Translations under genes and position numbers: made by a program
Notes under the pieces: generated by a model
What the model saw: only the letters and a program-made list of their open reading frames with translations
The model's database searches: none
What the model was told of the DNA's origin: nothing
Part shown: positions 9,001-16,651 of the stretch, in pieces
Layout of the letters: every line of letters starts with the position of its first letter
How positions within the stretch are numbered: position 1 is the first letter of the stretch
Assembly (NCBI GenBank): GCA_963845495.1
Contig: CAWJTH010000079.1
Location: 62,001 to 126,000, forward strand
Direction of reading: 5' to 3'
DNA: 64,000 nucleotides
Source: JAZKFT01 sp963845495
GTDB lineage: Bacteria > Bacteroidota > Bacteroidia > Chitinophagales > Chitinophagaceae

Positions 9001-10094
9001 ACGTGCAACTGCGACAAAATAGTAAAGGCAACAAGACCAATGATAACGCCTTGCAGCGCTTGGCCCGCAAACAAAGTATCTGTTAGTGGATGTTGAATGC
9101 AAAAAAGAACGAGAATAGAAACCCCTGTCAACAACATAATAATTGGCAACAAAAACGGATCAGGATAAAACCGAAGAAACACGAAGACAAACTGTACCGC
9201 AAAAAAAACAAGCAAGAAAACAATGGCAATCTTCCAAAAATGGGAACGGAAATCGCTGGGAGACCTTACGATAAACGCATTGCCTTCTTTTAGGCGAATA
9301 AAATTTATAGGACCGATGATCCTCACTTTAAGCGGAATAGCTTTAAAATTGTACTTAACAGATTTAGATAAACGGTCAGTGCCCTGCCGAACACCAAATT
9401 CATAACCGGGCTTTAGCGGCACTACGCTGTAGCCTGAATCTTCTATCAATCCATTAAAAGAAAAATGGCCATCAATATCTGTGCGGGCGTACAACGGAAT
9501 TTCTTGGTCGGCAGAATCTTCATTTAACATTGCGATATGCTGGCGGAGTTGCACCAACACATCAGGCATTGGTTGGCCATTGTCCATTACTTTTCCTGAA
9601 ATGCTTAAGTTGCCGTTAAAAGCTTGTACTTGCGCCGGATAAGCTGGTTTTGAAGCGCCCAACTCCTGCTGGTAGGTTTGTGCTGAATCGAAGCCTAAGC
9701 GATTCCTTGAAATTAAAAGCCGGCTTGCAAATTCTTTACCGCCAAAATCTGGATCCCAAGCAACGGGAGTATTTACATAAAAACTTCTTTTATTGATAGA
9801 TCCGAGATTATCCAACGGGCCGTTGCTATTTATTTTGGCCGATAATGAATCTGCCACAAAATCAATGTCTTTTTTGTCGGAAAAATAATCACCACTGGTC
9901 AATATTTTTTTTATTGAGTCGGATTGCACGCCGGGCACCAACAACAATGTTTTGCCAGAAGCTATATTTTGCTGTGCCGATTCCAGCGATGGTTTTAAAT
10001 TGGCGTAGAGGCGGGCAAATAAAACAAGCAAGATACCTGCCGATAAAATCAGCAAAATAAAATGCTCGAGATAACTGGGCTGTTTTTTTACCAT
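6039..10094 (-). CDS. SEDS glycosyltransferase (FtsW/RodA type) fused to class B penicillin-binding transpeptidase
   Basis: A 1351-aa peptidoglycan synthase combining polymerase and crosslinker in one chain. Order: membrane anchor (about 10-30); extracytoplasmic region (30-285) with a carboxypeptidase-regulatory-like beta domain (GKVMDNGQPMPDVLVQL, ARTDIDGHFSFNGL); SEDS membrane domain (about 285-775) with GDMGPAIV, GQGLGKG, LPAAHTDMILSSIGEELG (conserved Thr636-Asp637) and PLTGVAVPFLSYG; then a class B PBP part (about 780-1351). The PBP triad is complete: Ser1053-Thr-Ala-Lys1056, Ser1105-Ser-Asn1107, and Lys1276-Thr-Gly-Thr. Usual SEDS (about 380-430 aa) and PBP (about 600 aa) proteins are separate, so the length fits a true fusion. 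It is open over 4 kb with no frameshift. It starts 23 bases after the upstream kinase. The beta domain before the SEDS part is unusual and could sense or bind envelope material (inference). Confidence 0.92.
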   Translation of the reverse strand: MVKKQPSYLEHFILLILSAGILLVLFARLYANLKPSLESAQQNIASGKTLLLVPGVQSDSIKKILTSGDYFSDKKDIDFVADSLSAKINSNGPLDNLGSINKRSFYVNTPVAWDPDFGGKEFASRLLISRNRLGFDSAQTYQQELGASKPAYPAQVQAFNGNLSISGKVMDNGQPMPDVLVQLRQHIAMLNEDSADQEIPLYARTDIDGHFSFNGLIEDSGYSVVPLKPGYEFGVRQGTDRLSKSVKYNFKAIPLKVRIIGPINFIRLKEGNAFIVRSPSDFRSHFWKIAIVFLLVFFAVQFVFVFLRFYPDPFLLPIIMLLTGVSILVLFCIQHPLTDTLFAGQALQGVIIGLVAFTILSQLHVGKIYTRWWFDPIANLKKKNAYHLKGWTWLALALLLALVTKFAGNGPEGSGVTVNLQVAGINFQPSEITKYLLLVFFAAFFAANEERIRNLSDVRWRFAINWAVMLGTGILLGLYLWMGDMGPAIVVCLTFLVFYSIARGNLAITLLTGAVYGILLSLLPGIIATAVAFGLSVIIMVVSGQVKSAKWYGWFGIVAEAPIIMLLIIAAFTFGDRLPGVGDRLMGRKAMWMNQWDNNVYGGDHLAHSYWTLSSGGFAGQGLGKGYPNTLPAAHTDMILSSIGEELGLLGLIAVLFLFIILIHRIFLHARRAGQPFSFYISAGVAVATGIQFLLIACGAIGLLPLTGVAVPFLSYGKISLIINIAAIGIVAGISARPGIAIQKEYIRKYYDPVLIAGITGFMLGIFIIIGKLCMIQIVKGDEYIVKQSRTINRNGLPVFTRNPRIDKLTELLSAGNIYDRNGLLLATSNKKEITASMDSLLQAGLEASKLNEMIKGEQRRYYPFEEQMFFWVGDNNRKIFQGQANCFNAEDTYLSTLRGFDNNPQKINYITTQYRPNKFTKPIFKSTDLVKYDYSPLTAILRSGIDTNNQEVLKLKNKNKNIQLTIDAALQVELQKKLAQLSEPELKGKRISVVVLDAKTGDLLSSAVCPLPNLQQPENFSLSQNEINNLKKIGKPVAERDLGMTYATAPGSTAKTLTASAALNKLGLPASKVVYNDITLEETIDKGKEPHDEPVDMEKAIIESSNIFFIRLANDNLLDNEMADLYMETGMYVHFEGGYKYVNTISDADKKSVLKDWKEDIFDNRDREIYYNKKWVHNIRRYRSTFSGLPWGQGWLTSTPVAMARMSSAISNQGILEPSRYVLKIGDSTVALGNEIHALKDSATADVLTGFMKKQAHKTSKQILYNGVEVAVAGKTGTPEHDEQQGKGKRSIVKNDAWYVFFAPTKDKKSYTVVCVRIEDLKSGETSKWAIALSNNIIGILVNRGYISSY

Positions 10095-10117
10095 TTATTA
10101 TTTAGGTTGTATTGTTT

Positions 10118-11935
10118 TTACGGCGTGCCGGTTAAAGAAAAATCATCAAAAGCTACTTTCTGCTTGCTCTCAACGCGGAAACCAAACGTTTTCCCATACA
10201 GCTCAATGTTATCGGAACTGTACACGTTTTCATCGTTTATATAAAAATATAAAGTACTTCCTTCTTTTGTAATTTTAAGTTTGTTCCATTCGCTATCTTT
10301 TTTTATTGATTCAGAAGGTGTCCAAGCTTTTATGATATTCCATTTATTATCCTTTAGGTATTCAATAATAAAAGATCCATTGGCCGAAATTTCGAATGAT
10401 AAAAAATTATTGGCGTCGCTATTCGAACAAAAATCTACTCCAAAGCCATTGTCGTTTATACCCGATAACCAATGAACATATGTGGAGAATGTAAAATCCT
10501 TATCGGTGTCAATGTCGAACAAATTATCCGAATGGTAACTATGTTGCTCATTCAGCGCTTCAATTACATATTGGTTATCTAAAATACCTATTTTTCTATC
10601 ATCGGTGGTCTCTGTAATCCATTTCCCTTTGTCTGTACTAAAATCTTCTGAATAAGGCACACTTAAATTACTGGGTAATCTTATGGTGGTGTCCATTTTA
10701 ATGTAGTCGTTATCACGTGACATTTTGGAGGTGTCGATCAACATTTTAGCACTATCAGGTGAAGAAACTGTTGTGCTGTCAACCGTTGCTGAGGTGTCGT
10801 CGTTAGTCGACTTGGATTTAATCAATATCAAGATGACTACAATTGCCATTAAAACAATTAGGGAGATTCCCCAAGCCGGGAACGCTGATTTTTCTTTTTC
10901 CTTTTTTTCCTTTTTAATAGGATCGTCTGTTTTTGAAATAATTACAGGCGGTGGCTTTAACGGCTGAGCTGCTTGCGTAACGGATGATTCTGTCTTATTT
11001 GGTTGGTTGCCTGCCGGCATTGTAACAATAGGAGGATTGTTATACTGAGGTGCATACGTATTGTGCTGATTCGTTACCGTTTCTTCGCCGGTGATGGCTT
11101 CCAATTCAGCCCGTTTTAGCAACCTCAACATTGCCATGTAGTCCTTCACCCTTTTTTCAGGGTCTTTTTCCAACAGGCCGTTTACCAATGTTAGCAGGCT
11201 GGGTGGCAGCATGCTGCTGTTTGGTAGTACCAGTGGCGGGTGTGGATATGTTGTTACATTGGTCATATGTGTAAGCAATTTGCCTTCTTCAAGCGCAAAG
11301 GGAACCTTCCCCGTTAGACACTCGTACAGCACCACGCCCAGCGAATAATAATCGGTTGGAAAACTTACCTTGTTGGGATCAGAAAAACGCTCTGGCGATG
11401 CGTATTCCCAAGTCATCATGTCCTTGCCGGTGTAAGAAACCGCGGCCGAGGTAACTTTCGAAATGCCAAAATCGGTCAGCAGGAAATGTAGTTCACGACT
11501 GGTTTGCGTGCGGTAAAGAATGTTTTCTGGTTTTATGTCGCGGTGCACGGTGCCTTTTGCGTGAATGGCCTTCAAGGCTTCCGCCATTTGCAAGCCCAAG
11601 CGGATAACGATGTGAACGTCAAGCCCTTCGCCCTTCACCAATAATTTGCGCAAGCTTCCGCCTTCTATAAATTCCATGGCAATGAACGGAATTTCGGCAT
11701 CAAACTTTACATCTTTTACTTTTACCACAAAGGGATTATCGATCGAAAGCATAATTTCCGACTCTTGCTGAAATCTTTTCAGCGTGCTGGGGTCGGCTGT
11801 AAGATCAAAATGCTTGATGGCCACGATTTCGCCAGTTGCCTTGTTTCGTGCTCGCAGCACGCGGGCATTGCTGCGGTCTATTTCCCCCAGTATTTCATAT
11901 CCCTCAAAATGGTCGTAAAATGATTGGGTCGGCAT
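10118..11935 (-). CDS. Membrane Ser/Thr protein kinase with extracytoplasmic beta-sandwich domain (first paralogue)
   Basis: Hanks-type kinase of 605 aa. The kinase domain (about 12-275) has VAIK (Lys41), an alpha-C Glu near 58-60, HRDIKPEN (His131, Asp133, Asn138), DFG (Asp155) and SPE (180-182) in place of APE. The Gly-rich loop is degenerate: GEIDRSNARV instead of GxGxxG. A Pro/Lys linker leads to a single membrane segment (about 355-373). The outer part ends in a domain (about 425-602) with the look of a LamG/concanavalin-type jelly roll: YSEDFSTDKGKW, NGFGVDFCSN, WNKLKITKEGSTLYFYIN, FGFRVESKQKVAFDDF. No PASTA repeats are present. It sits 33 bases downstream of a paralogue and 23 bases upstream of the SEDS-PBP fusion. 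Likely role: read an envelope ligand and phosphorylate the synthase or the FHA proteins (inference). Confidence 0.9.
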   Translation of the reverse strand: MPTQSFYDHFEGYEILGEIDRSNARVLRARNKATGEIVAIKHFDLTADPSTLKRFQQESEIMLSIDNPFVVKVKDVKFDAEIPFIAMEFIEGGSLRKLLVKGEGLDVHIVIRLGLQMAEALKAIHAKGTVHRDIKPENILYRTQTSRELHFLLTDFGISKVTSAAVSYTGKDMMTWEYASPERFSDPNKVSFPTDYYSLGVVLYECLTGKVPFALEEGKLLTHMTNVTTYPHPPLVLPNSSMLPPSLLTLVNGLLEKDPEKRVKDYMAMLRLLKRAELEAITGEETVTNQHNTYAPQYNNPPIVTMPAGNQPNKTESSVTQAAQPLKPPPVIISKTDDPIKKEKKEKEKSAFPAWGISLIVLMAIVVILILIKSKSTNDDTSATVDSTTVSSPDSAKMLIDTSKMSRDNDYIKMDTTIRLPSNLSVPYSEDFSTDKGKWITETTDDRKIGILDNQYVIEALNEQHSYHSDNLFDIDTDKDFTFSTYVHWLSGINDNGFGVDFCSNSDANNFLSFEISANGSFIIEYLKDNKWNIIKAWTPSESIKKDSEWNKLKITKEGSTLYFYINDENVYSSDNIELYGKTFGFRVESKQKVAFDDFSLTGTP

Positions 11936-11968
11936 GGAATTGGAAAATTTTTTGGTAGTGGTTGTTTT

Positions 11969-13817
11969 TTAGTTTTGCGTTAATTTGAAATCATCAAAGG
12001 CAACTTTTTGTTGATCGCAGGATTGAAATCCAAAATCTTTCCCATAAAATGTTATGTTATCAGAACTATATACAAACTTATTGTTTATAAAAAATGAAAC
12101 GGTATTTCCTGCTTTTTTCACCGTTAGCTGGTTCCAATTACTGTTTTTGTTGATGGCATTTGAACTTTTCCAATTTGCTGATGGAGTTTTACTAAAGGTG
12201 GCCGATGTGCTCCAATCTATTGAGTTGTCTTTGATCGTACCTTTTGAATTATTGTCATATATCAAAAAACTTCCATCGTTCAAAATCCTAAACGACAAAT
12301 GGTCATCGGCCCTAGCATTTGAACAAAATTCCAGCCCAAAAGCTCTTTTATCACCCGACAGCCATTTTACATAAACCGAAACTTCAAAATCTTTATTGGT
12401 GTCAACATTAAAAGTGTTGACCGAAAAATACGTGAGCGTATCATTGAAGCCATTTATAATATACTGACCAAAATTATCCTTAACAACACCCATATGTTTG
12501 TCTTTGTCGCTCCTGTTAAGCCATTTGCCATCATCCGTACTAAAATCGTCCGAATAGGGCAAGCTTATTCCCAACAGTTTTTCCTTGATTGAATCATCCT
12601 TTATTATAGGAGGTACTGTAAATATCTTTGGGGAAGTATCTATAAAACTCGTATTGTTTACGCTGTCCTTTGTAGGGATTTTAGTAACATCGGTTGAATT
12701 AGAACGATTACGCACGAAACGGATTAGCAATACCATAGCAATTATAACAACCGCCGAAATAGCTATTCCTAAAATAATTCCATACGCTGGCTTGCCAGTT
12801 GTTTTTTTCTTCTTTTCTTCAATTTTTGGAATCTCCTGCTTGTTCAGCAATTTTCTGATTTTTTCAGAAAGTCCGGGATCGGTTGTGCCTTCAAACTCTT
12901 CGGAATCAGCCCATTTTAGCAAGGTTTTAATTGTTCTGTTATCAACTAAGCGTTTTTTGGCGTCTTTTACCAAAAGCTCATTTATCAACAGTACCAAGCT
13001 GAGCGGCAAAAACGCATTATTTTCTATTTCTATTGGCGGGAATTCTTTTTCTACTACATTTTTTACATGTGTTGCCAACATGCCGTCCTGCAATTTAAAC
13101 GGCACTTTTCCTGTTAAACATTCGTACAGCACCACGCCTAGCGAGTAATAATCTGTAGCATAACTTACTTTCCCAGGGATCAGAAAATTGCTCGGGCGAA
13201 GCATATTCGTACGTCAACATGCCACCGCTTGTTACGGAAATATTACTGTCCCTCATTTTGGCAATACCAAAATCGGTCAATAAAAATTGCAGTTGTCCGG
13301 TCGGCAATTTTCTGATCAGGATATTTTCTGGCTTTATATCGCGGTGCCAAATTTCCTTTTTGGCATCGTTTGTTGCTGGCTGAACAGATGATGTGTTTTT
13401 ATTGGGGCTTTGTTCAGGTTGGTTGTGGATCACTTTTAACGCTTCCACCATTTGCAACCCAAGCTGTATCACGGTGGCTACGTCAAGTCGCCCTTGCGGA
13501 GAAGATTTGAGCAAATCCCTTAAATCGCCGCCATCAATAAATTCCATGGCAATAAATGGAAGTTGCGCCGTAAGGTCAACATCTTTAATTTTTACTACAT
13601 AAGGACTGTCGATGGCCAGCAATATTTCCGATTCATGTTGGAACCGCCTGATCGTTTCAGCATCGGCATTAATTTCAAAATGCTTGATAGCTACCAATTT
13701 ATCTTCGTTTTTTGTAGCATTCAGGTTAATGGCCTTCAACACCCTAGCGTTACTTTTCTTTACCTCGCCAATAATTTCATATCCTGGAAAAAGATGGTTG
13801 TAATGTTCGGTTGGCAT
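11969..13817 (-). CDS. Membrane Ser/Thr protein kinase with extracytoplasmic beta-sandwich domain (second paralogue; frameshifted)
   Basis: Two overlapping frames (13095-13817 and 11969-13204) form one 615-aa kinase if one extra base near 13175 is removed: EYASPEQFSDP then continues GKVSYATDYYSLGVV, as in the paralogue. Kinase marks: VAIK (Lys45), HRDIKPEN (158-165), DFG (Asp182), SPE. Like its neighbour it has a degenerate Gly loop (GEVKKSNARV). It also has about 20 extra residues, rich in Asn, Pro and Ser, just before HRD. One membrane segment (YGIILGIAISAVVIIAMVLLI) is followed by the same kind of beta-sandwich ectodomain (YSDDFSTDDGKW, FGLEFCSNARADDHLSF, WNQLTVKKAGNTVSFFIN, VAFDDF). The start is 4 bases past the phosphatase stop. 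The break is probably a sequencing error, since both sides are well conserved; if real, the kinase domain lacks its C-lobe. Confidence 0.85.
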
Positions 13818-13821
13818 AGTG

Positions 13822-15205
13822 CTAAGGTTTTGAGTTGATTAGCACTATTGCCTTTTTATTACCTGTGTCGGCCTTTACATCAAAAGTAATGGGATGATTT
13901 CCATTCGCAAATGTTACGTTTTCTGCCTGGATAAGAGAAGTGATGACCACTCCTGTTTTTAAATTTTTTAGAAATAACGTTTCGGTTTTTTGAGTGCCAC
14001 TATCCAATTTATTCATTACAAAGGCAAATTGTTCCATATCACTTTTTTGAACAATGAGCGTGTCGGGGATTTTTCCCAAGGTTTTATTGACAAATTTGTT
14101 TAAAGAATCTAGCGTTACCGGAGCACTGACATTATTTTTTGGGCCAGCTATATCATTATTTTTTTTGGAAACATTGGTATCGACTGATTTAACAGATGGA
14201 TTTGCATGTATTGCGGACGAGTCATTTTTTGAATCTGTCAATGGTTTTTGCTGATCTTTTTTCATCCAAAAGAATATTCCGATTGCAATCAGCGTAGCCA
14301 ACACAAAAATGGACACTAAAATGCCATTTCTTTTTTTATTTGTTTTAGGAGGAATGTCATCGCTTTCTTGAATTGGGTCATTGTTTTCCGACAGATTATT
14401 TAGTGAAGCTGGAAGTTCGGCGGTGATTTTTTTATTTGAATTAGCAATTTTTGATTTTACATTATTAATGGCCAATACAACTGTGATATTGTCGTTGCCG
14501 CCAGCATTGTTGGCCGATTGTATCAGCAAAGCAACTTTTTGCTGCAGTTCAATTTTCTGCGCAAGTGCTTTGGTGATCACTTGCGAAGCAACCATATCGG
14601 AAAGTCCATCACTGCACAACAACAGCGTGTCCATATAATTAAAATCGTGTTCGCCATATTCTAAAAACTCAGGGTCATCAATTTGATGGATGATGGATCC
14701 AACTTCCCGCAATATCACATTACGTTGCGGATGTTTCATGGCTTCTTCTTCCGTTAAATCGCCTGCATCTTCGCGTATGCCCACCAAGTGAATGATCTTT
14801 CGAGATTTTTTTTAACGTACCGCCGCTAAATAGATACAGTCTTGTATCGCCAACGTGCACATAATACAATTTGTTGGCTTTTGCATTTGCCACTACGGCC
14901 GTAAGCACACAGCACATACCGCTAAAACTGCCGTTGCTTTTTTCTTGAACAATTTGGTTATTGGCAAAAACTACCGCTTCTTGCAACATACTAAGTACTT
15001 CACCTTTAGGCGTTTGCATGTACTGCAACAGGCTTTCCTTAGCGATGGCTGCGGCTCTATCGCCTCCAGCATAACCGCCAACGCCATCAATAACCGCTAA
15101 AAAAGCGATGTTATCGCCCCATAATGGCTGACAGATAAAAGTGTCTTGATTGTCTTTTCTACGTTTTCCAACATCTGTACCACCACTTATTATAATGGGT
15201 TGCAT
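13822..15205 (-). CDS. PP2C-family Ser/Thr phosphatase with membrane anchor (frameshifted)
   Basis: Removing one base near 14783-14786 joins two frames (14720-15205, 13822-14787) into a 460-aa protein; SKDHSL then runs into VGIREDAGDLTEEEAMKHPQ, the expected PP2C order. Metal-site motifs: DVGKRRKDNQDTF, AVIDGVGGYAGGDRAA, HVGDTRLYLF, LLLCSDGLSDMV and GGNDNITVVL. After the catalytic part (about 1-240) comes a linker, a membrane segment (NGILVSIFVLATLIAIGIFFW) and an extracytoplasmic tail of roughly 150 residues. This is the layout of mycobacterial PstP, which reverses phosphorylation by PknA/PknB. It starts one base after a 28-codon ORF and ends 4 bases before the second kinase, so it belongs to the same transcript. 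The frameshift is more likely an error than a real break. Confidence 0.85.
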
Positions 15206-15206
15206 G

Positions 15207-15293
15207 TTATCGGGGAAGTTTTTTAAAATGGTTGAGCAGCAATGCGATCACAAAAAGCAATAACATCCAGCTATAAAACGAATCGTGCATCAT
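15207..15293 (-). CDS. Candidate 28-aa single-pass membrane microprotein
   Basis: A short frame missed by length cut-offs: it starts MMHDSFYSWM, has a hydrophobic core of about 11 residues (LLLFVIALLL) and a basic end (KKLPR). Its ATG (15293-15291) overlaps the FHA gene stop in an ATGA arrangement, and its TAA ends one base before the phosphatase ATG. This fills the only gap in the operon exactly and suggests translational coupling. The sequence fits a one-helix inner-membrane peptide. Alternatives: a C-terminal extension of the FHA protein separated by a sequencing error, or chance. No homologue is known to me. Coupling and composition are seen; function is unknown. Confidence 0.5.
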   Translation of the reverse strand: MMHDSFYSWMLLLFVIALLLNHFKKLPR

Positions 15294-16306
15294 ATTTTGT
15301 ATGTGCTTTTAAAATAAAGTGTCACCATTCCGTTCAATAATATTTTGCAGTCATTTTCCAGATCAGACCAAACAGGATTGGTGGGTTCGCTTTTTACCAG
15401 AGGTGCGTTATTGTTTACGCGGGTGTCGAACCGGCTAAATGAAGCAATTTGAAATTTACCGGAAGCTTCATCCAGCCGAATGCGGGCATGTGGATTGGAC
15501 ACATATTTTGACTCAACCAATAAATAGTTGGTGTAATTTTGATTGGACGGTTCTTTTCGGGCAATAACGATTTCCCTGTTTTGCATGGTATACGTTTCTT
15601 CTTTGCCATCATCCACCACATAAATACCTATTTTGGCAAAGCCCGATGTTTTAGGATCAGGGTCTCTTTTAAATGATTTATCAATATTTTGAGACGACGG
15701 AATGTCATTGTTTTCTTGCTTTAAAACGGGATTGTACCGGATGGAAAAAATACCGTTATCTAAAAAATTGATTTGTTTTAATAGATCAAGGTTAATATCC
15801 ATCCGATCAAAAACATTTGTTGTTTTTGATCGGATGGTTACGGTAGTTTTAGAAGACGATTTTGCATCGTCTTTTATCGGCGTTTCTTTAATACCGGTAA
15901 GCATTCCGATTACGTTAATATTATTCTGGGATATTATTTTATTGTCGAATTCAGTGCCAGGACTAAATTTAAAAAGCCAAGTTGAAGCGACAGGAGAAGG
16001 CTTTCTAATTTTGTTTTTATTTTTTAAAAAGTTTTGATCGTTTAATTTTTCATAAAAAACATCTACCGCTTCTTTTACAATGGTTGGCATTGCCGCAAGG
16101 CGATCTTCATATACTTGTGGATGCAATACTATAATAAAGTGCATGTCAAAAAGCAGGCTGTTGCCTACCGATTCATTTTTGCAAGATTCTACAAAACAGG
16201 CAACTAACTCTTCGAGAATCGACTCGTTGGTCACTTGGGCTGTTGCTGCAACTTCGCTGTTGGGAACAATTTTGTTCCTTATTTTTGAAAAAAAGTCATT
16301 CGCCAT
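15290..16306 (-). CDS. FHA-domain protein with extra N-terminal domain (first gene of kinase/cell-wall operon)
   Basis: A 338-aa predicted cytoplasmic protein. Residues 1-95 (FFSKIRNKIVPNSE, ILEELVACFVESCKNES, DMHFIIVLHPQVYEDRL) recall the layout of the DUF3662 domain of mycobacterial FhaA, but that link is only by eye. The C-terminal FHA domain (about 225-335) has EIVIARKEPS (Ala where Gly of IGR is usual), VSNPHARIRLDE (Ser270, Asn271, His273) and TRVNNNAPL. Thus a Ser/Asn/His phosphate-binding set is present with one variant. It is the first gene of the minus-strand operon and has a candidate promoter just upstream. Likely role: scaffold that docks phosphorylated partners near the membrane (inference). 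A 17-bp perfect hairpin lies inside its coding sequence. Confidence 0.8.
   Translation of the reverse strand: MANDFFSKIRNKIVPNSEVAATAQVTNESILEELVACFVESCKNESVGNSLLFDMHFIIVLHPQVYEDRLAAMPTIVKEAVDVFYEKLNDQNFLKNKNKIRKPSPVASTWLFKFSPGTEFDNKIISQNNINVIGMLTGIKETPIKDDAKSSSKTTVTIRSKTTNVFDRMDINLDLLKQINFLDNGIFSIRYNPVLKQENNDIPSSQNIDKSFKRDPDPKTSGFAKIGIYVVDDGKEETYTMQNREIVIARKEPSNQNYTNYLLVESKYVSNPHARIRLDEASGKFQIASFSRFDTRVNNNAPLVKSEPTNPVWSDLENDCKILLNGMVTLYFKSTYKI
15799..15837. repeat. Perfect 17-bp inverted repeat inside FHA coding sequence
   Basis: Arms 15799-15815 and 15821-15837 are exact reverse complements with a 5-nt loop. On the coding strand they encode IRSKTTNVFDRMD. A stem this long in an mRNA body is uncommon and could slow ribosomes or RNases, or be an assembly artefact. 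Confidence 0.75.
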
Positions 16307-16651
16307 TTTAATTTGTCAAGGATAGGATTAGGATACGGCTAATTGACTTAAAAATAAGATTTAAATTTGTAAAAAACAACTTGGGGTAGTTATATTTTCA
16401 TATAACATACAACAAATAAAAAAATTCTTGCATAATGTGTTCTGTGCGTCGGCTATTACCGATAGGCTTTGGAAAATGTATACTATTAAAAATATTTTCT
16501 TATCATCGGTTTTGTTATGTTAAATGTTCTGATTACTGCTTTTTTTGAATCGGTTAAAACCTTTTTTCCTCCATGCAATTACAATAATTACTGATCATTT
16601 ATCAAACAACACTATTTATAAATCGGCCAACCAAGTGAGCCATGTTTAAGT
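16307..16651. other. Intergenic region between GH35 gene and FHA/kinase operon
   Basis: AT-rich spacer of about 345 bases, both neighbours on the minus strand. Apart from the candidate promoter I see no gene, hairpin terminator or repeat. Confidence 0.6.
16349..16379 (-). promoter_or_regulatory. Candidate Bacteroidota-type promoter for the FHA/kinase operon
   Basis: On the minus strand, TTG (16377-16379), 20 bases, then TATTTTTA (16349-16356) fits the Bacteroidota pattern TTTG-N19-21-TAnnTTTG with one mismatch in the -7 box. It lies about 40 bases before the first FHA start. Matches of this kind also occur by chance in AT-rich DNA. Confidence 0.35.

Noticed and set aside
13822..15205. Programmed ribosomal frameshifting in the PP2C and kinase genes
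   Set aside because: The shifts lack slippery heptamers or downstream stems at the break points, and similar indels occur in unrelated genes across the window; sequencing error is simpler.
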